Assembly (NCBI GenBank): GCA_947846985.1
Contig: CANTUZ010000004.1
Span: forward strand, 992,001 to 1,056,000
DNA: 64,000 nucleotides
Reading direction: 5' to 3'
Origin: Fratercula arctica
Taxonomy: Eukaryota; Chordata; Aves; Charadriiformes; Alcidae
The notes under the pieces are model-generated. The model was not told the DNA's origin. It did not search any database and saw only the letters and a program-made list of their open reading frames with translations. The translations under genes and the position numbers were made by a program. Shown here piece after piece: positions 11,867 through 26,600 of this stretch. Numbering within the stretch: the stretch's first letter is position 1; every line of letters starts with the position of its first letter.

Positions 11867-14800
11867 CTGCGGGAGAACGAAAATTTAAAGCTGACCGAAT
11901 GAAATTTAAAAGAGAGAGATTTACGAGTAGCAAAACTGTCAGGTCATTACATTCAAATGTGTCGGGCACTTGGTCCCTTGGGCCCATTTACTCGGCAAGT
12001 TAGGAGACGTCACATGCTGCGCATGGTGGTCTTAGGCAATCAGCCCATGCTTTTCCCCTTTGCTGCTTCCTCACCCTTAGCACACGTCTAAGAGTGAGGA
12101 CTCAACTTTTAGCTCGTATCTTGTACCCAGGTACCCTGCTGCTTTACAGAAGAGAGAGATTTAGAAGGTCTACAGTATGAGATGGACCCGTGTTTGAGCT
12201 CAAGCTTCTGAAGTAACAGGCCTCCTGAAGCAGATGCGAGCTTCTTTTGTACCATCTAACTCCTTGTGATAGGGGGAAACCCTTGCTTGGATTTCTTTGC
12301 CAGTGACTTGCATTAAATCATATGGAATTGTGATTTTGTATTGTTTCTACTAATCATGATTTTTGCATTCTGCATAGGACCATAAACCTTGTGGGAATTT
12401 AACATGGGCAAAGGACCAAAGCAAGCCCCAATCAGCATCTTTTTGCATCCAGATTTGTCACGGCAGAGCCCCTCGCTCCAGACACCTATATGGAGCTCAG
12501 GAGGGGCACGGCCGTGGGCACGTGGGATCCAACTCCCCCCTGCACTGCTGGGTTTTGGGGTGTTTTTTTTCCTAACCGAGTTCTTTCAAGAATAGCGGGA
12601 TGTTTTCTGCAGGGCTTTCTGCATGTGTAGTGATCTTCACGAACCCGAGTTCTAGGTTAACAACAGTTATTTTTATGAGAAATCGAAGACAAACTTGCTG
12701 TTCAACATTACCTAAACACCTGAAATCTACGTCAGAGCCTCAGCTCTCTATCAGCACAAGGTATGGTATGCACATGAAAGTCAGAGATTTTCTATCATAC
12801 ACACAGGGCACCTTTGTCAATATTTGGCTATATATTTCTATGTCAGCTAGACACTGGTCACAGAAAATACCATTTGGCACAACAAATTCTGCGTGTGGCA
12901 GCACAGAGCTGAAGTGCTGAAGGAAGAAGGAGCAAATAACAAGGCAATGAACATTCCCAGACAAGTGTACTCAAATGTTTTGAAGACAAAGGCAATTTGG
13001 CTCATATCTACGTGATGTTTTCTTTCAATACAAACAGGTACACGCATTTGCACTGAAGGAGAGAAGCACTCTCACTTGAATTCACTTCAATTATGGATAA
13101 TGCATACAGTCTCCAGAAGTCCTGTGGTAGGCAAGAAGAACGGATATAAAAATCCAGCTAATGTAAAAATCCTACGAAAATGCACGAAGCCTAATTCCTA
13201 CTGCTATCAGGTGTTACTTCACAAGTCACTGCTCAAAATTGACAATGCTAATCCTGCTACAATTTCATCTGCGTGCACAGGAGAGGCAGGGGCCGAAATG
13301 TGACTGACACCCCCAGATTCTCCTGTGCCACAGGAACCACAAGCCACTTGCAGTCTGCTCCAAAGCCCAATGAAGCTGATGGAAAAACACCCAGGATTTC
13401 AACAGGCTCTATCCAAACCGTGCTCATATATAGTCAAGCGCTCCCAAGTTTTCTCCTCCACCCAGGGAGGACACCTCCACCTTCTAGTAATATTCAAAGG
13501 ACATTTACATTTATGAGTTGCTCTTGCTGACTAGCACGTTAACTTCTCTTCCCTTGCTCTTCTTATATCATGGGACTTCTCACTAAAGAAAACATCACAA
13601 ACGGGAACTTCTAAGAATCCCATGGCATTTAAAAGACAAATGCCTTAATACCCACGGACTCAGACGGTGCAAGTAGCCCAAGTCTGCATCCACTGCAGCC
13701 AACAGATGCTTTACTAGAGCCTGCAGCAGGGCTTGGAGTTAGGCCAGAGATAATTGGGAAAATCACAGTTTCCGACTTTATGATTAATTCTCTTGAAAAG
13801 CCTTCAGTGGAGGCATTCAATTGCTACACTTCACAAATACTTAATGATTTAAAAGCAATCCAACTAAGCCTACCTGGAATCATCTTAAATACGCCTTAAA
13901 GACCTTCCAGGCTGCAGTTTGAACACGGCACCTGAACTACAAGAGGGCACTGGACAAGACCTGCTCCACCTTTCCTCCCAGCTCCACGAGACTTCTTGCA
14001 GTTTCTTCTCAGTGGGGTCAGCTCAGCCCTTGGCAGAGCTCAGGACCGGGGTTAAAACGCTCCTTGCAGGTCTCCCCTGTACCCAGTTCAAAGGAACGAT
14101 CTCCACACAGAGCAAACCTACGTGTTTCCCTTCTGCATCGAGGCACTTGCTGCTCTTGGTGGGAAGAGGGGACACCTGCTTTGGGCAGGCCAGGAAAGAC
14201 AAACCTGAAAGGAACCACACTGGACCAGAAGAAGAGGGTCAGAGAGGAATGTGAGGGGCCACACACTCGGTCCGACTACCCCCGAACTCCTTATGGTTTC
14301 GCTGAGGTCATGGCCACCTCTGTGCAGGCCTCAGAGCACCTGTGTGTCGGTGTAAGGTCATGTCCTTTGCCTGCGTCACTCCCCATTCTTCTTGGGAGCA
14401 ATCAGGGAGAAACTCCTGCTGTTTCTTGGCTCCTGCGCACATTTTTCATGCGCAGGGGAGCACCTAGTCCATAGACAACATTTTTTTGCTGCTGTAATCT
14501 TGATGGAAAAAGTAGTTAGTGATGGATGAAGGAATTCTGGAGACGCCTGAGGGAGGAGAACTTTCAAATGTATTTGCACGTGAGAAGCCGTGAACATGCC
14601 ACCCAAAAAGTCAAGAGAAGTATTAACAAGGCACGGGGAAAGGGCAAGAGAACTTCCTGTCTTTCAGCAACTCCGGAGTCCTGCCCGCATCTCAGTGCAC
14701 TGGTTCACTCCGGTAAACCCGGACAGCCTTAAAGGGCACTGCTCCAAGAGCGGCAGCAGACACCACAGAACTCATCCATGGGCAGCTAAGAGCTATAAAA

Positions 14801-17800
14801 TCACCTTTAGCTGGAAAATGAGAAAACATCATGCTTTAACGTCTACCTGCTGCACACATACGGGAGCTCACGCAACTGATTCCCACTTAAGAGAGCTACG
14901 GGCACTGCTGTAAGAGGGCTAACTTTTGGCCTGCTTGGCAACCAGGGCAAATTCAGATGTGCCTTTGCCCTATCACATCTTTTGCACCACCAGTCCATAA
15001 AGTACTGAAAAGGGATTTGCAACACAACCACCAAAACCAGCTCTACTGCTGGGACCCGCGTTCACTTAACAGGGGTTCGCACATCCAGTAGGGAAAGTTA
15101 AGAGCTGTTGGTTTAGGCTATGTAAGTCAAGCTGCACATGCTCACGCAGGGGCTACAAGATGTTCTGCTGTAAAAGCGTAAGCGGGAGACCAGAACACAG
15201 CTGTGCCAGGGGCTGCTGCTGTGAGATACGCACCTCCCGTGACTTTCCACAGATCTTGCTCTGCCATTAGTGGAACTAGTCAGCTGTCCCCAAACATAGT
15301 TCTGAATCTTGAACTTTGTTTTGCTTTGAAATACTCTGACAGTTTCTTTTGACTTGTTTGACAGGATGAGGTTGGAAGTGACTGATTTTACAGGTTCACT
15401 AAGCACAGTGCCTTCCGCCGGGCTCAACTTGCCTTCGTCTTCTTGTTCACACTTATTTTGAAATTCATGGTTCTGCAATTCAGCATCCCCCTGAGAATAA
15501 GGCAGCAAGAGAAATTAGCACAAACTCCTACTTGAAGGTTTTCACAGCCACCAGGTATCAAAGGATTTGCTCCTGTGTGTGGACCCAGGGCCGATCCCAA
15601 GTCGAACAGAAAGATGAGGCCCCATAGCCTAATGAAATGGGAATTGTGCATTCAATTAAGATCAAAATAAGAGTATAAAGACAGGCCGGCTAGACCTGCG
15701 TTATCCATTGCAAGGGAAATCCTCAGCACTCACAGATCAACACCGACACCGCCAGCATCAGTAAGGCTGCGTTCATTGAAAGCAGCCAAGACTGGGACCG
15801 ACACATACCTACGTCCTGTTCATCTGGACAGGGCAGACGCAACATCCCCATTCAGAAGTCCAGCTGCAGCATCTTCCACCCTTGCCAGCAGCTCCTCTCC
15901 CTCCCCCGCCTCCATCTACAGCGATGATAAATCCCAGCTTGTCAAGCATCAGTGCTTGCACTCCTAGAGACAGAAGGCGGTTTAAGCTGCCGAAGTCCAC
16001 CAAGCGTTGCGGCAGAGCTTCAAAGACTTGTACCCAACAAACCAATGCTTTAGATGCTAAGAGTTTCCAAAAATCACAAACACAGATAAGGCCACTTGGG
16101 GGCCTCCTTGTGTTTCTCTTCCTGAACAGCATCCCTCCAATAAACACACATCAACGTGTGATGCTGTAGCCTTGAAAAGAGGAAAAAACAGGCACAAAAC
16201 TATTAGCTAAATACTGCATGTTACTGCATAATGGCATGGCCTGTAACTCAAGGTCCCCCCTCGCTGTCCCTGCTTGCCACTGACTCATCTCAGCCTGCTT
16301 CACCCACCCCCTGGGTGGCTGCTGGGCTGCCCGGCTCGCAAAGCAGGGATGTACCCAAGTGTCCAGGTCCTCCCTGTTATGTAAAGCTGTCACAGCTACC
16401 TGCGAGGCTGATGTGTTGCCCCGCAACCTTTACATTCTGAATTAGTATCTATTAAGACAGCTTCCTGCAACAGTGCTCATACTCAAATCTGCTGCCGGGC
16501 TCTGTCATATGGCCAGCAGAAGTCAATAAAATGCAGTTCATCATGGGATTTGCCATAACAATGGGACACAAACAGACTTAGTCTTACGTACAGAAATGAT
16601 GTCAAACAAATTAGCTTTGCCCAGGTTAGTCAGACACTCTTGCAAAGCACGGCCCTGTCCTCTCATGTCTCAGCCCTGGTTGTGCTGCTTGTCAGATGGA
16701 GCTATGGAGAGGCATTTTTGCACACCAGTCTGGAACATGGAAGACAGAGGAAGGGTTCTTGCATTCCTCCCCAGTAAAAAGACCCCAAACAGCAACCCCA
16801 AAAAAGCAAAGAGCATAACGTATTTCATGGAGTGACAGTGACAAAGCTCTAACACTCCTGTCCCTGGATCATAACGTGGTTCCTTGCCCTGGGAAGCTGA
16901 AGGGGATGGCAGATGGATTTGCAAACAGCGACAGCTACTCCAGAGACTGGGCTTCCAGGAGCAATGTAGGTCTGAGGAGCAGGTACCGGCACTCGGCTCC
17001 GGGCTCACAGACGGACCCTGCCGAGGAAGCCCTCCCACGCTGGCCACCCCGCGCTGGGTCCCCATCAGCCTGTCTCTAATCAGTCAACGGCAATGCCGCC
17101 ATGCTGCACTGTGGTCAGTCATGACCAGGAACCACAGCTTGACATTTGAATATTCAAAATGCAGCAAACAGTATTTTTGCTTATTAGAGGACATAAGAGC
17201 GTTAAAAAGAAACGTCACTAGGAAATCTTTACACGGAAACTTGTTTGCTGACGTTCACCAGATAAATTCAATATGAAGTCTTCCTTAAAAATTAGTGTAT
17301 AAGTGACTCAACGTTAGACATGGAATCAAAACCTCTCATTTGAATACCTCTGACCTTCTGATGAGTTGGAAAACTGAGTCCAGAGCTACATTTTGACTTC
17401 CTTTTCTATGCAAACATTTATCAATTTGAAGGCCCAGCAAGACGGACAAAAAGACTGAGACTTTGGTGCTAACAACTCCTATCCTTCCATTAACAAGATG
17501 TCCACCAAGCCTAGCAACCACCACCTTGGCTTTCTTTCCAGGCCTTAGGCGTCAGGCCTCCGCCGTTTCCCTTAAATATAAAGGCAAAATGTTGGTCTGC
17601 AAACAGGAGAAAGGGAGTCGCCTAGATCCCGGATGGGCAGGCGAAAGGCCCAGGGTCTACGCCAACTTAGATAAAGCAACTCTCCCTTTTCTGTGCTCCT
17701 ATTTCCTCCCATATGATTTCATCTGGTCTCCTAGAAGACAGGCATTCACCTCATCTCCCTGCAGTTATCTAACCTCTCATTTAGGGATCTGCCGGCCCAC

Positions 17801-18837
17801 ACAGGCAATGGGCTCACATCTCGAGTCAAACTCTGCTCTCAACCAAAACCAGTCTGTGCCCCGGCTTCTAACCCCAGCAGCCCCGGGAGAGCCTGCTCTT
17901 CCCATCTGCACAGGAACAAGCGAAAGGGACCTGGCATTAACAGTGCTCTCAGCAATAGCACAATAAACTTTTTCCTCTTCTGCACAAAGCCATGCTGTGG
18001 GCTGTGCTGTCACGCCTCCTGCAGCTTGCTAAGGGCTGCTTCTTACAGAGCCTGCTCTTGCTCCCATTCGATTCAGCGAGAGTAGGAGCAGCCCAAAGTC
18101 TAGTCATAGTACAAGATTTTATTGCTGTCATGATAATTAATGACTACTTACACTGAGGTTTTAATGAATACCTGCGCTTCTTTTTGTTTGTTTGTTAACC
18201 GGTCATAAAGAAGGAGTCCCAAATGATTTCCTGGATTTATAGTACAATAGGGACCTCTACAGGCGTTTCCCTCTTCGGAGCAAGGCTAACGACAGGACTT
18301 GTACGAGCAGCCACGCATCACTGCAGATGCCATCACAGCTCTGCAACGCAGAGAGACCACGGAGCTCTAAGCTGTGCAGACAGCACTTTCAGTCTCTCAG
18401 TCGGCAGGTCAAGTTGCTCACTGGTACCTTCGGGCCATCTAAGTGACACCTGGAAATACAAGCAATAACCAGTACATTTTTCCCCACTCCTCCTTCTTCA
18501 TGCTTTTGTTCCAGAGGCTGGATTCAGCAGCCCCGCTGCCAGGAAGCTGTTCGGTTCCACGCCAGGAGGCACTGAAACGAGCAGGGTTATTGGAGACCCT
18601 ATCTATGATGGGCTGGAGTTGACTGAATAGAGTCTTCAGATAATTTATCTGCATCGTGCAAAACTGTCTTATTTCAAGCATTTATATTTTGTCACGATAC
18701 TTTTCCGAATAGCTCCAAAAGTTAAAATACAAAAAAATTGCATTCATGTCATACAAGATAGAGAGCTGAAATGAATACTCAAAGAGAAACTCTTGCTGTT
18801 TGCCATCAAACTTTCCTTTTACCGAGACCGATCCCTT

Positions 18838-18856
18838 CCCCCCCCCCCCCCCCCCC
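18838..18856. repeat. poly-C run (19 C)
   Basis: Nineteen consecutive C residues, G-rich on the minus strand. Such mononucleotide runs are rare and are often mis-sized in assemblies. Confidence 0.85.
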
Positions 18857-21800
18857 ACCAAAACTGCTAATGTATTACTGATCTACTACAGAACCACTTC
18901 TTAAAAGAACTCAAAGGAGCAGAAGAATCACCTGTTTGCTACAGCACTACCAGCAGCTTTGAAAAGTTTGATGCTTCTCCTTCATTTGACTTTTATCATT
19001 CCCTGTCTTAGCTCTGCACAGGACATCCTCCCCAAAGCTCTGTCTCGCTCCATAGGGATGCTCTACAGGCAAACCCATTAAGGACTGCAAGCTTCAGGGG
19101 TCATGGGAGCTATTCTGAACTTAATTATTAAATCAATTACTTTGCCATGTTAGCCTTTCCTCCGTGGGATGCTTTTCCAACCACAGCGTATTTCATGGAC
19201 CAGAAATTACATAAAACGTATAACGGGTGTAAAGAATGAGCAAGCTATAAAATTTTGCTGAGAGCCATATGATTTTTTTTGAGGTTGGATTTTTTTGTTT
19301 GGGTTTTTTTGCATAAAATCCGGAGTCACTAGCAAGAAACTAGTTTCACAGCTAGTTCTTAAAACACAACCCAGCACTTAGACTCAGACCACGTGCTAGC
19401 TAGCCTTGTGCTAGCCACATGAGCACAGATCAGTTTTTTTACCTTCAACATGCATTAGAAGAAGCTGGGCTGCCATAGTAAGTGGGAAGAGCCACAAACC
19501 CTGCTGTGTTATTATGCAAAACATGATCTCGGTTACTGAGAATAAGAGAAAGCCTTCTCTGATGGCAAACTGCCTCCTACCTGCCTGCCTGCCACCAGAT
19601 CTCTAAGACCTTCTCCAGGAGCCTCCGGCACTGTCTGCAGTCGCTGGCTGGCTACGGGAATAGACGGGCCAGTGGCCTGGCTGCTCCTGCGCCCTCGCAG
19701 CTCAGATGATTGCTGAATGAGCTGTGGGCCATCAGGGGCACCGCTGTTCATCAACAGTACACCCAATCAGGCAGGCAGGACAGGGACGCTGCGTACTCCA
19801 AACATTAGCCATCAACACACTTCCTCATGCTTCCTTCCAAGATTAAAAGAAGTACTTTGAAAGGACAGTCATCTTTTCCACAGGTTTGCCCTCGCCATTT
19901 TAAACAGACCTTGCTGGGATCAGGTAAACTGCAGGCCACCCACACGCTTCAATCGAAAATGGGTGTCAAAGGACACCTGCACAGTGACTGCAGATGCCAG
20001 GAAAGCGGGTAGAGGGCTGGGTGGCTTAAGGGCGACCAGGCTTCAGAGATGTGCTGCAGGAAAAGCCAGTGTGGTTCCACCATCCGGGATCACACACAGG
20101 GCAAGCGCTCTGTCCTTTGGAAAGGCAGGTCCCAGACTTTAACGTCTCTCCCCTGGCCACGCTGAGCTGGTGCCCCGACAAAGCTGATGCAGGACTGCCT
20201 AAAAGCCACACAAGCACAGGGTCTCCTCTGGAAATGACAGTTTTTGGCACGTGCAGCTAATAGGAAGCAGCAGCTTACGACTCTTAATTATGCCATTACA
20301 GAAGGAGTCTGAGCCTGATAAATGAGCCAGGAAAGATGATCCTGATCCTCCGACAAGCCAGCTCTGCAGGAAATTCAGCACTGTAAGCAGCAACATACCA
20401 TACTAGCCCAGTAGCATCTGCCACTTATCAAGGCAGGGCTCAGCACGGCTGACTCCACGAAGCAATCTGAGGCAACGCAGACTTCCTCAGCCGGGTCACT
20501 GCATCAAACAGCAGAGTGATTCATTCATGCAGTGATGTCTCAAACACACCTTGGGCCTGATGAAATCCCTTAGAACTGCAATGACAACACTCTTCTCCCA
20601 CATGGACTACAGCCTGTAAACACTGAGACTGACGGAGAAAGCTGTCATCTGTGTTGATGCCACCAGCCCTGGATGTCTAAAAAGCTGGTAGCCTGCTCCG
20701 AGGTTGTACCTCAGCACCCAGGTGGCAAGGAACCCATTTCTGGACGTCTCAACACCACTTGGAAAAGGAAACTAAAATCAAGCAAAGACCTCCTTTGCCT
20801 TCCTTCTTCCCATCTTTGTCTTCCATTTTATTCTCACTCTGCCCCTACAAAGTCTCATTTTGCATGGCACAGACTCGTCCGGTGTTTCGCTCTCGAGCTT
20901 TTCTCTCGCCAGGAGAAAAATCTCAGCAAACTTTGACCGGCAGCCCTTCCAAAGCTGCCTTGCACCACAAAGCAAACGAGACAAAAATATTTTCACTATT
21001 CAGTCTCCCGTTAAATTGTGGTTTGGAAATACACCTTCCTTTCAAGTTACAGTTAACCAAACATTAAGAAAAGAGGAAGTCACTGTGTGCTTCTGTAGGT
21101 ACAGATGTCTCGCTGCAAAGAGTAATATTTTTGAAGCAGCACTTGCATATCCTGCAAGCCAGGCCACCGGTATGTAAAGGGTACCAGAAAGGTCAGTAAA
21201 AGGAGACGCAAACGGTTAATACCAAACAAAAACCCATCTCTCCCCGACAGCTTTCTTCAGGCAAGTGAGAGTCCAGTTGTTTAAACTCCTGCCCTTAGAA
21301 CCCCTTCAACAACTGCACGTACAGCCTGAGCAAGCTGTGTTACTGTGCGTGTCTGCTCCAAGATGCAGCCGCCGTGAGACAGAAAGGCTGGTCCTCTACA
21401 AGTGAATGCAACGCTCGCAACGCGCGTGCAGGAAGAGTCAACTCACTGCAGAGGAGGAAATTCACTCACGTGACGAAAGCTTTGAGGCTTTTCATCCTTT
21501 GGCCTACGTAGCTCTAAAGGTTTCTTCGAGATCGAGGAGAAAGATCTCTCACCCTTGTTTTCCTGATGACATGCATGTTTCTAACAGGTGTTTCCCTTCA
21601 GTCTGTCCAGCGTGTGCGAAGGGTGAGGGGTGTTTTTTATATGTCTTTGTGTGGATGCGCAGACTGTAATGAACACCTAACTGCACTCTCACTACATACG
21701 TGGGACACAGAAAACATCAGGGCAACTACCAAAAACTGACTTGGAAATCGTGAAGGGCAGCAGCTGTCTCTCAGTGGATACTAAGACAAGGTCAGAAGAA

Positions 21801-23045
21801 AGCAAAGGAGCTAAAAATACAGAGCTCTGAAGATTTAACTGGAGATGAAGAACACAAAAAGGCTGAGAGCTGGAGAAACAGCTCAGTGCCTCTTACAAAA
21901 CGCTCATGTCAGTGCACAGAGGAAAGGACTGGTTTCTGTCTCCATCCAGCTCCTCACCAACAACCCCTTCTCCGTGTATGCATGTGTCGCTTGCTCCAGT
22001 GCGTTGCATGGGGACTCCAACCAAACCTTGTGTGACATGTTTTATTTATTGGCATCAAATGGAGAGCCAAGATGACTCAGCTACTGACCAGCATGCCCCT
22101 CTGCCAGAAGCCCACTGAACTTCAGACCACTCGAGTGCCAAATGTACATTTACCTTTTCAAAACCCAGTCTTTCATATACATTTCAGTATTATTATTTTA
22201 GTCTCACAAATACACAGGATTTTTTCAACAAACGACATCCATTCTGTTGTGAAAACTGACTCACATAAAGAAACTGAGCTTTCCAGCAGGGCACCTAAAT
22301 TTAGGAGCCTGTATCACCCCAGCAAATGGCCAAGTACCTAACTGCCTGCTTCTCGTAGATGACTGTGCATAGCAGATGCATCTACGACGCGCAACAGCAT
22401 GAAATGAAAACCTCTTAGAGTCACCTCCAGTCTCATCAGCACTGGCAAACGCTCCAATTGTCAGTGAGAAGTCACAGTTAGTGCCACCGTCTTCAGAACC
22501 ATTTTTCTTCCCTTTTCCTCGAACAAAATCTTTTTACCTTTATGATTCTTCATTGACAAGATGAAGAAAAACAAGCATCTTACATGTAATGTGTTTGCTC
22601 AGCGTGCAACAAAATCCCTATGGTCATTTCTTTCTTATTGGAGTGGTCGCATCACGCACGTAATGTGAGAACAGAATAAAGACAGTCCCGTTTCCTGGGC
22701 AAAGCTGTACTCAAGTTTCATAACCATTCCAGCTTCGGTAGCAACTGAAGTCTTGTGCTGAAAATCACAGTGCAGCAAGGTAACGTTCTGCCCAAAGTTC
22801 TGTCAATCTCATGAGCCGCTATCCGATGTCACGGAACAGTAGAGTTCTTTGTCATGCGTCCACTCAATAATCCATTTTGAGTAAGACGTCCGATTCCTTT
22901 GCTTGTGGAAATAGTAAGAACTTGCCACGCCCAGAGGTGTCACCGTCTAATTTTCCAGGAATTGCTTACTCTCTATTCCTAAGTTTAAGTAAGCTTTTGA
23001 GAGCCATCCATTTTCCTCAGTCCAAAGCATTTTATGATTTTGTCC

Positions 23046-23051
23046 TTTATT
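23046..23051 (-). terminator. EPGN: candidate EPGN polyadenylation signal
   Basis: AATAAA on the minus strand (TTTATT on the plus strand) lies about 570 bases past the EPGN stop codon. It is a plausible first canonical signal, giving a 3' UTR of roughly 0.6 kb. The downstream sequence is only weakly GT-rich, so the true end could lie elsewhere. Confidence 0.35.
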
Positions 23052-23231
23052 GCAACAGAAGCCTACGCTTTGCTTAGCACATTGAAGGTAACTGCTGTGC
23101 TGGAAGCGGGCTGTTTATCCACACACATAGGCAGCAGACACTGAAATTAGAACCCAAACGGTTTCTTGTCAGCACGTGATGTTCAGAACACAACTGCATT
23201 GTGAGATAGGTTGTGCTTTTCCTCCAGAGGA

Positions 23232-23256
23232 GAAAAAAGAAAAAAAAAAAAAAAAA
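23232..23256. repeat. A-rich tract in EPGN 3' UTR
   Basis: AGAAAAAAG followed by a long A run on the plus strand, which would be a U-rich stretch in the EPGN 3' UTR if the transcript extends to 23046. Confidence 0.75.
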
Positions 23257-23617
23257 GACAGAAAAGACCAGAGCAGAACACTGTATTACGGCTTGAAATG
23301 ACTGAAAACAGCTAAAACCAACCAGTCCTCCCCTCCGCAAATACCAACCACAGGAGAGCTTTGAGAGGGCTGCAAGTATCCTTAGCTGTTCGGACCTGCT
23401 CATCTAGCAACCTTTACTAAAAAGAGGAAGTCTTTCTTCAAAAGTGAATGGAGCCCGTCAGTCCTGCAGGAGTTCTTTTCATGTACTCGCTCTGTCATTC
23501 CCTCTATTTCACCTCATCAGCGAGGCTGCGGTACCTGCCAGATGTAGCGGGGTGGCCTTCCCAGCAGAACTTCCTCTCATTTACCGGCGAACTGGTAAGT
23601 GTCCCAATGCCACATCT

Positions 23618-23672
23618 TCACAACGCCGTCTCGCCCATGCAGATTTTGTAGGGTGATTTCCATTTCCTGCAT
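23618..23672 (-). CDS. EPGN: EPGN coding exon 5 (cytoplasmic tail and stop)
   Basis: Acceptor TCCATTTTAG precedes it. The exon completes Arg142 and encodes [17 protein letters not shown], then TGA at 23620-23618. The human tail has the same length and the same Lys-Ser-Pro-Tyr core. Confidence 0.9.
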
Positions 23673-26600
23673 CTAAAATGGACAACAAGTCATTTTAATC
23701 ACGCAAATCTAAAACCACAGCAGTCTCAAGAGAACCTAAATGTCATTGCCTAACTCATTTAGGCCGCCCCAATGAAACCCACGTTCCAGACAATGGCACT
23801 GTTTCACGTGACGGGCAGATCAGAGAGCAGAGCTATAGAGCGTCAGCTCCTTTAAGATCACACCGCAGATCAGTAGCAACCAAGAACAACGCTCCCAGTA
23901 CCCTCAAAACTCTGCATAGTTTCTTCCTGCCCACTGTAGTTCAGACGAACGTAATTAGAAGGTTACGTATCTCCCATACCTCTTTCTTACGTAGCAGTAG
24001 ATGATAGCAAGTATCCCACTTGTCAGTATTCCCACACCAATTCCCACAGCAATGTAGCGTTCATAAGAATTATGTGCATATGAATTTAGGGTTAAATGTT
24101 CACACCTCTCTCCATTGTAACCTGCAAGGCACCTACAAAATAAATACACACCATGCAAAAATTATTCACAGCTTCTTATGCTTTGTATTTCAGTTTCAGA
24201 AACACATGTTAGTCTTCATCACTCTTGACCAATTTAAAACAAGCCTAAACGAGGATGGACTGAATCTAGTGCTACGTCAGTACCTCTTCGCTCCACCAAG
24301 ACTACCAGTTGCCCCAGTTTATCTAGTTTAAAGCTAGCTCAAGTACTGCAACCGCAGCAGCAAACGCAGCCTAAACATACCCTCATTGCGGAGCGCGTAG
24401 ATGAAGAGCACCGTGCTCGCTGATCCTTAGCTGCTATAACGTCTCCAAAGGCCAAAGCTGCCCAACACGAACCCTAAAAAATTTTAAGGGCACCACAGTC
24501 CCGATAGGTGTGTAAGTATTTGTGGAATATGGGAGCTGCAGCTGACATCTTGGAATATCCTTCCCCCTTCATTGCGCCCAGAGTGAAAATTTACTTATTC
24601 CTCTACTACTTACTCTAGCACCAGTTGCGATTTGATATGCCATCACGGCAGTGACCTACCAAGCTGCAAATTTTCCCTCTCCCTCCCTTAGTATAACCGT
24701 AGCACAGCACTACCGCCTCATTAGCGGTCCTGAGCCACCACAGCACTCAAGCCTGTGCCAAACTCTAAGCCTGCAAATACCTTACCGGCACTGTAAAGCT
24801 GCGCTCCGCTACAAATTACCCACGTGACACTAATAACATGTAGCAGACAAAGAAACAACGCTACTGTTGTTATTTGCTAACAAGGATGCTTATGAGCAGT
24901 ATTCTTTACTTGCATATGGGTTTCCTCAGTTCACTGTGGAAAGCACAGAGCCCGTTGATACAATAGCTGTGGTGTTCTTCAAGGCAGGTCTGCATGAGCT
25001 TCAAGAGCTTTGGCTGCTCTGTGTAGTCTACTGTGAAAGGGGAAAAAGTCATGTTACATTCAGGAAATAAACATCATTCGAGCATATTTTCACAACTCCA
25101 GTTGAACAGATATTGCCTGCAGAAGTCACTTAATACATAGATTTACTGTGATATGTCTCATAAGCAGATTCAAACACCTCTAAGCAGAACAAGCTTCGAA
25201 GATGTTCCAGCATGGCTTAGAGAAAGCACAAACTGTAAATGAATTACTCGCTCTTGAGAAGTGTGTATCAAAGTGAGTATGGGAGACTCATGCACGGTAA
25301 CATCAGCACTACCCAACCTGCAATCCAATCAGATAAACCATCCCAGAAATGTCACGAGTTTAAGACACAATGAGAGCAGTGAATTGTTCTCAGGATGCTT
25401 CCCATTACGAATTAAAATTAGAAGCTAATTTCTTTTTTCTTTTCCCCATCACGAGCCAAACTACTGCATTTCTAACACTCCTGCCAGCCAGCTCTGCAGC
25501 TTCAAGTGAGACAGGAACGGCGGGACTGCTCCCTCCATCCATTCTCCACGGTCTAATGTTAGCAGGGTGTCCAACTACGCTTGTAAGCACCCAAGACTGC
25601 CCGGATGTCTTCCCGCGCAAAAGGATGGTCCACGACTACTAAGTTTCTGAACTTGCACAAAATTACATGCGTCCAGGCCAGTAAGCATGCTTCTGCTTTG
25701 AGAGCACATAAAACGACTACCTTATTCCCAACCATGGCGGGTCCAACGGGAATAAAGACGACGACAAAACCGTCTTTGTGGATCTTATATCAGTGCTACG
25801 CACCGATAGAAGAGCGACTGATCCCAGGAGCAAAGCACCCTGCCGAGTAGGAGGAGTGCAGAGACCGGCACGCATCCGTAACGCGGGAGCAGGGGTGCGG
25901 CAAGTGAAGAGAAAGCTCAAAAGCTTCACCATCAAAGCAAGTATCTGTTTGAACTGGTCTCTCTACCCAGTTACAGCAATCGCTGGTGGGGTGGGGTGTC
26001 CAAGCAATGTCATACTATCTCAGGGACTGTTTTAGTGATGGCTGAAGGTGATTTCCTAATCCGAGCTTATGTCAACACCAGCTTTCAGTTATGACCACAA
26101 GAAAAATAACATCATGCAGGAAGGTGACAATGTCTGCTCAGAGTGACTAAACAATGGTACAGCAAGCAGAAACCTTCCTTTCTGACTAAGTGCTGAATCA
26201 AGGTCCGGAGATACTACATTGGTGGAACCCTTCTCATAGATGTAAGCCTCCAGCTGTCCTGCGAGCAACTCGAGATCCCATGACACATTTTACAGGAGTA
26301 ACACCACCAACCCCCTAAACTCCCGATCAAATTCCAGTTTGAGTCATTTAACGGCAAGAAGCCCCCCTATGCACTCAACTAAGTGATTTTTTTCTTTGTC
26401 CTTTACGCAGCTTCATCACGGAGATGACAAGCGATGGTAAGAAGCTGTTCTACTCTACGCCTGCACGTTGGAGCGGTTCACAACTTCACTTTTGAATCAT
26501 GTGGTTTGGACACCTAAGAGGCATGATGCTATCACTGTTACTCAGATCAAACAACACTACTTTGAAAATAGCGCGCTCTCAAACCTGACAGAGTAAGCAG

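Larger units (their letters stand above)
3033..23045. other. intergenic, no recognised gene
   Basis: About 20 kb downstream of EPGN. It contains poly-A tracts (4154-4212, 6059-6074), a 16-base perfect palindrome (8891-8906), a 9-base-arm inverted repeat (10880-10907), a splice-bounded open segment (11713-11866) and a 19-base C run (18838-18856). The longest plus-strand frame, 205 codons at 9608-10225, has low-complexity Ser/Pro content and no recognisable domain. No minus-strand EGF-type exon (Gly-Tyr-x-Gly-x-Arg-Cys) was seen. Confidence 0.55.

Noticed and set aside
18439..18490. Minus-strand Thr-Gly-Tyr-Cys-Leu resembling the NGYC of EREG
   Set aside because: The following residues do not give the next EGF cysteine and the context is not an exon; taken as chance.
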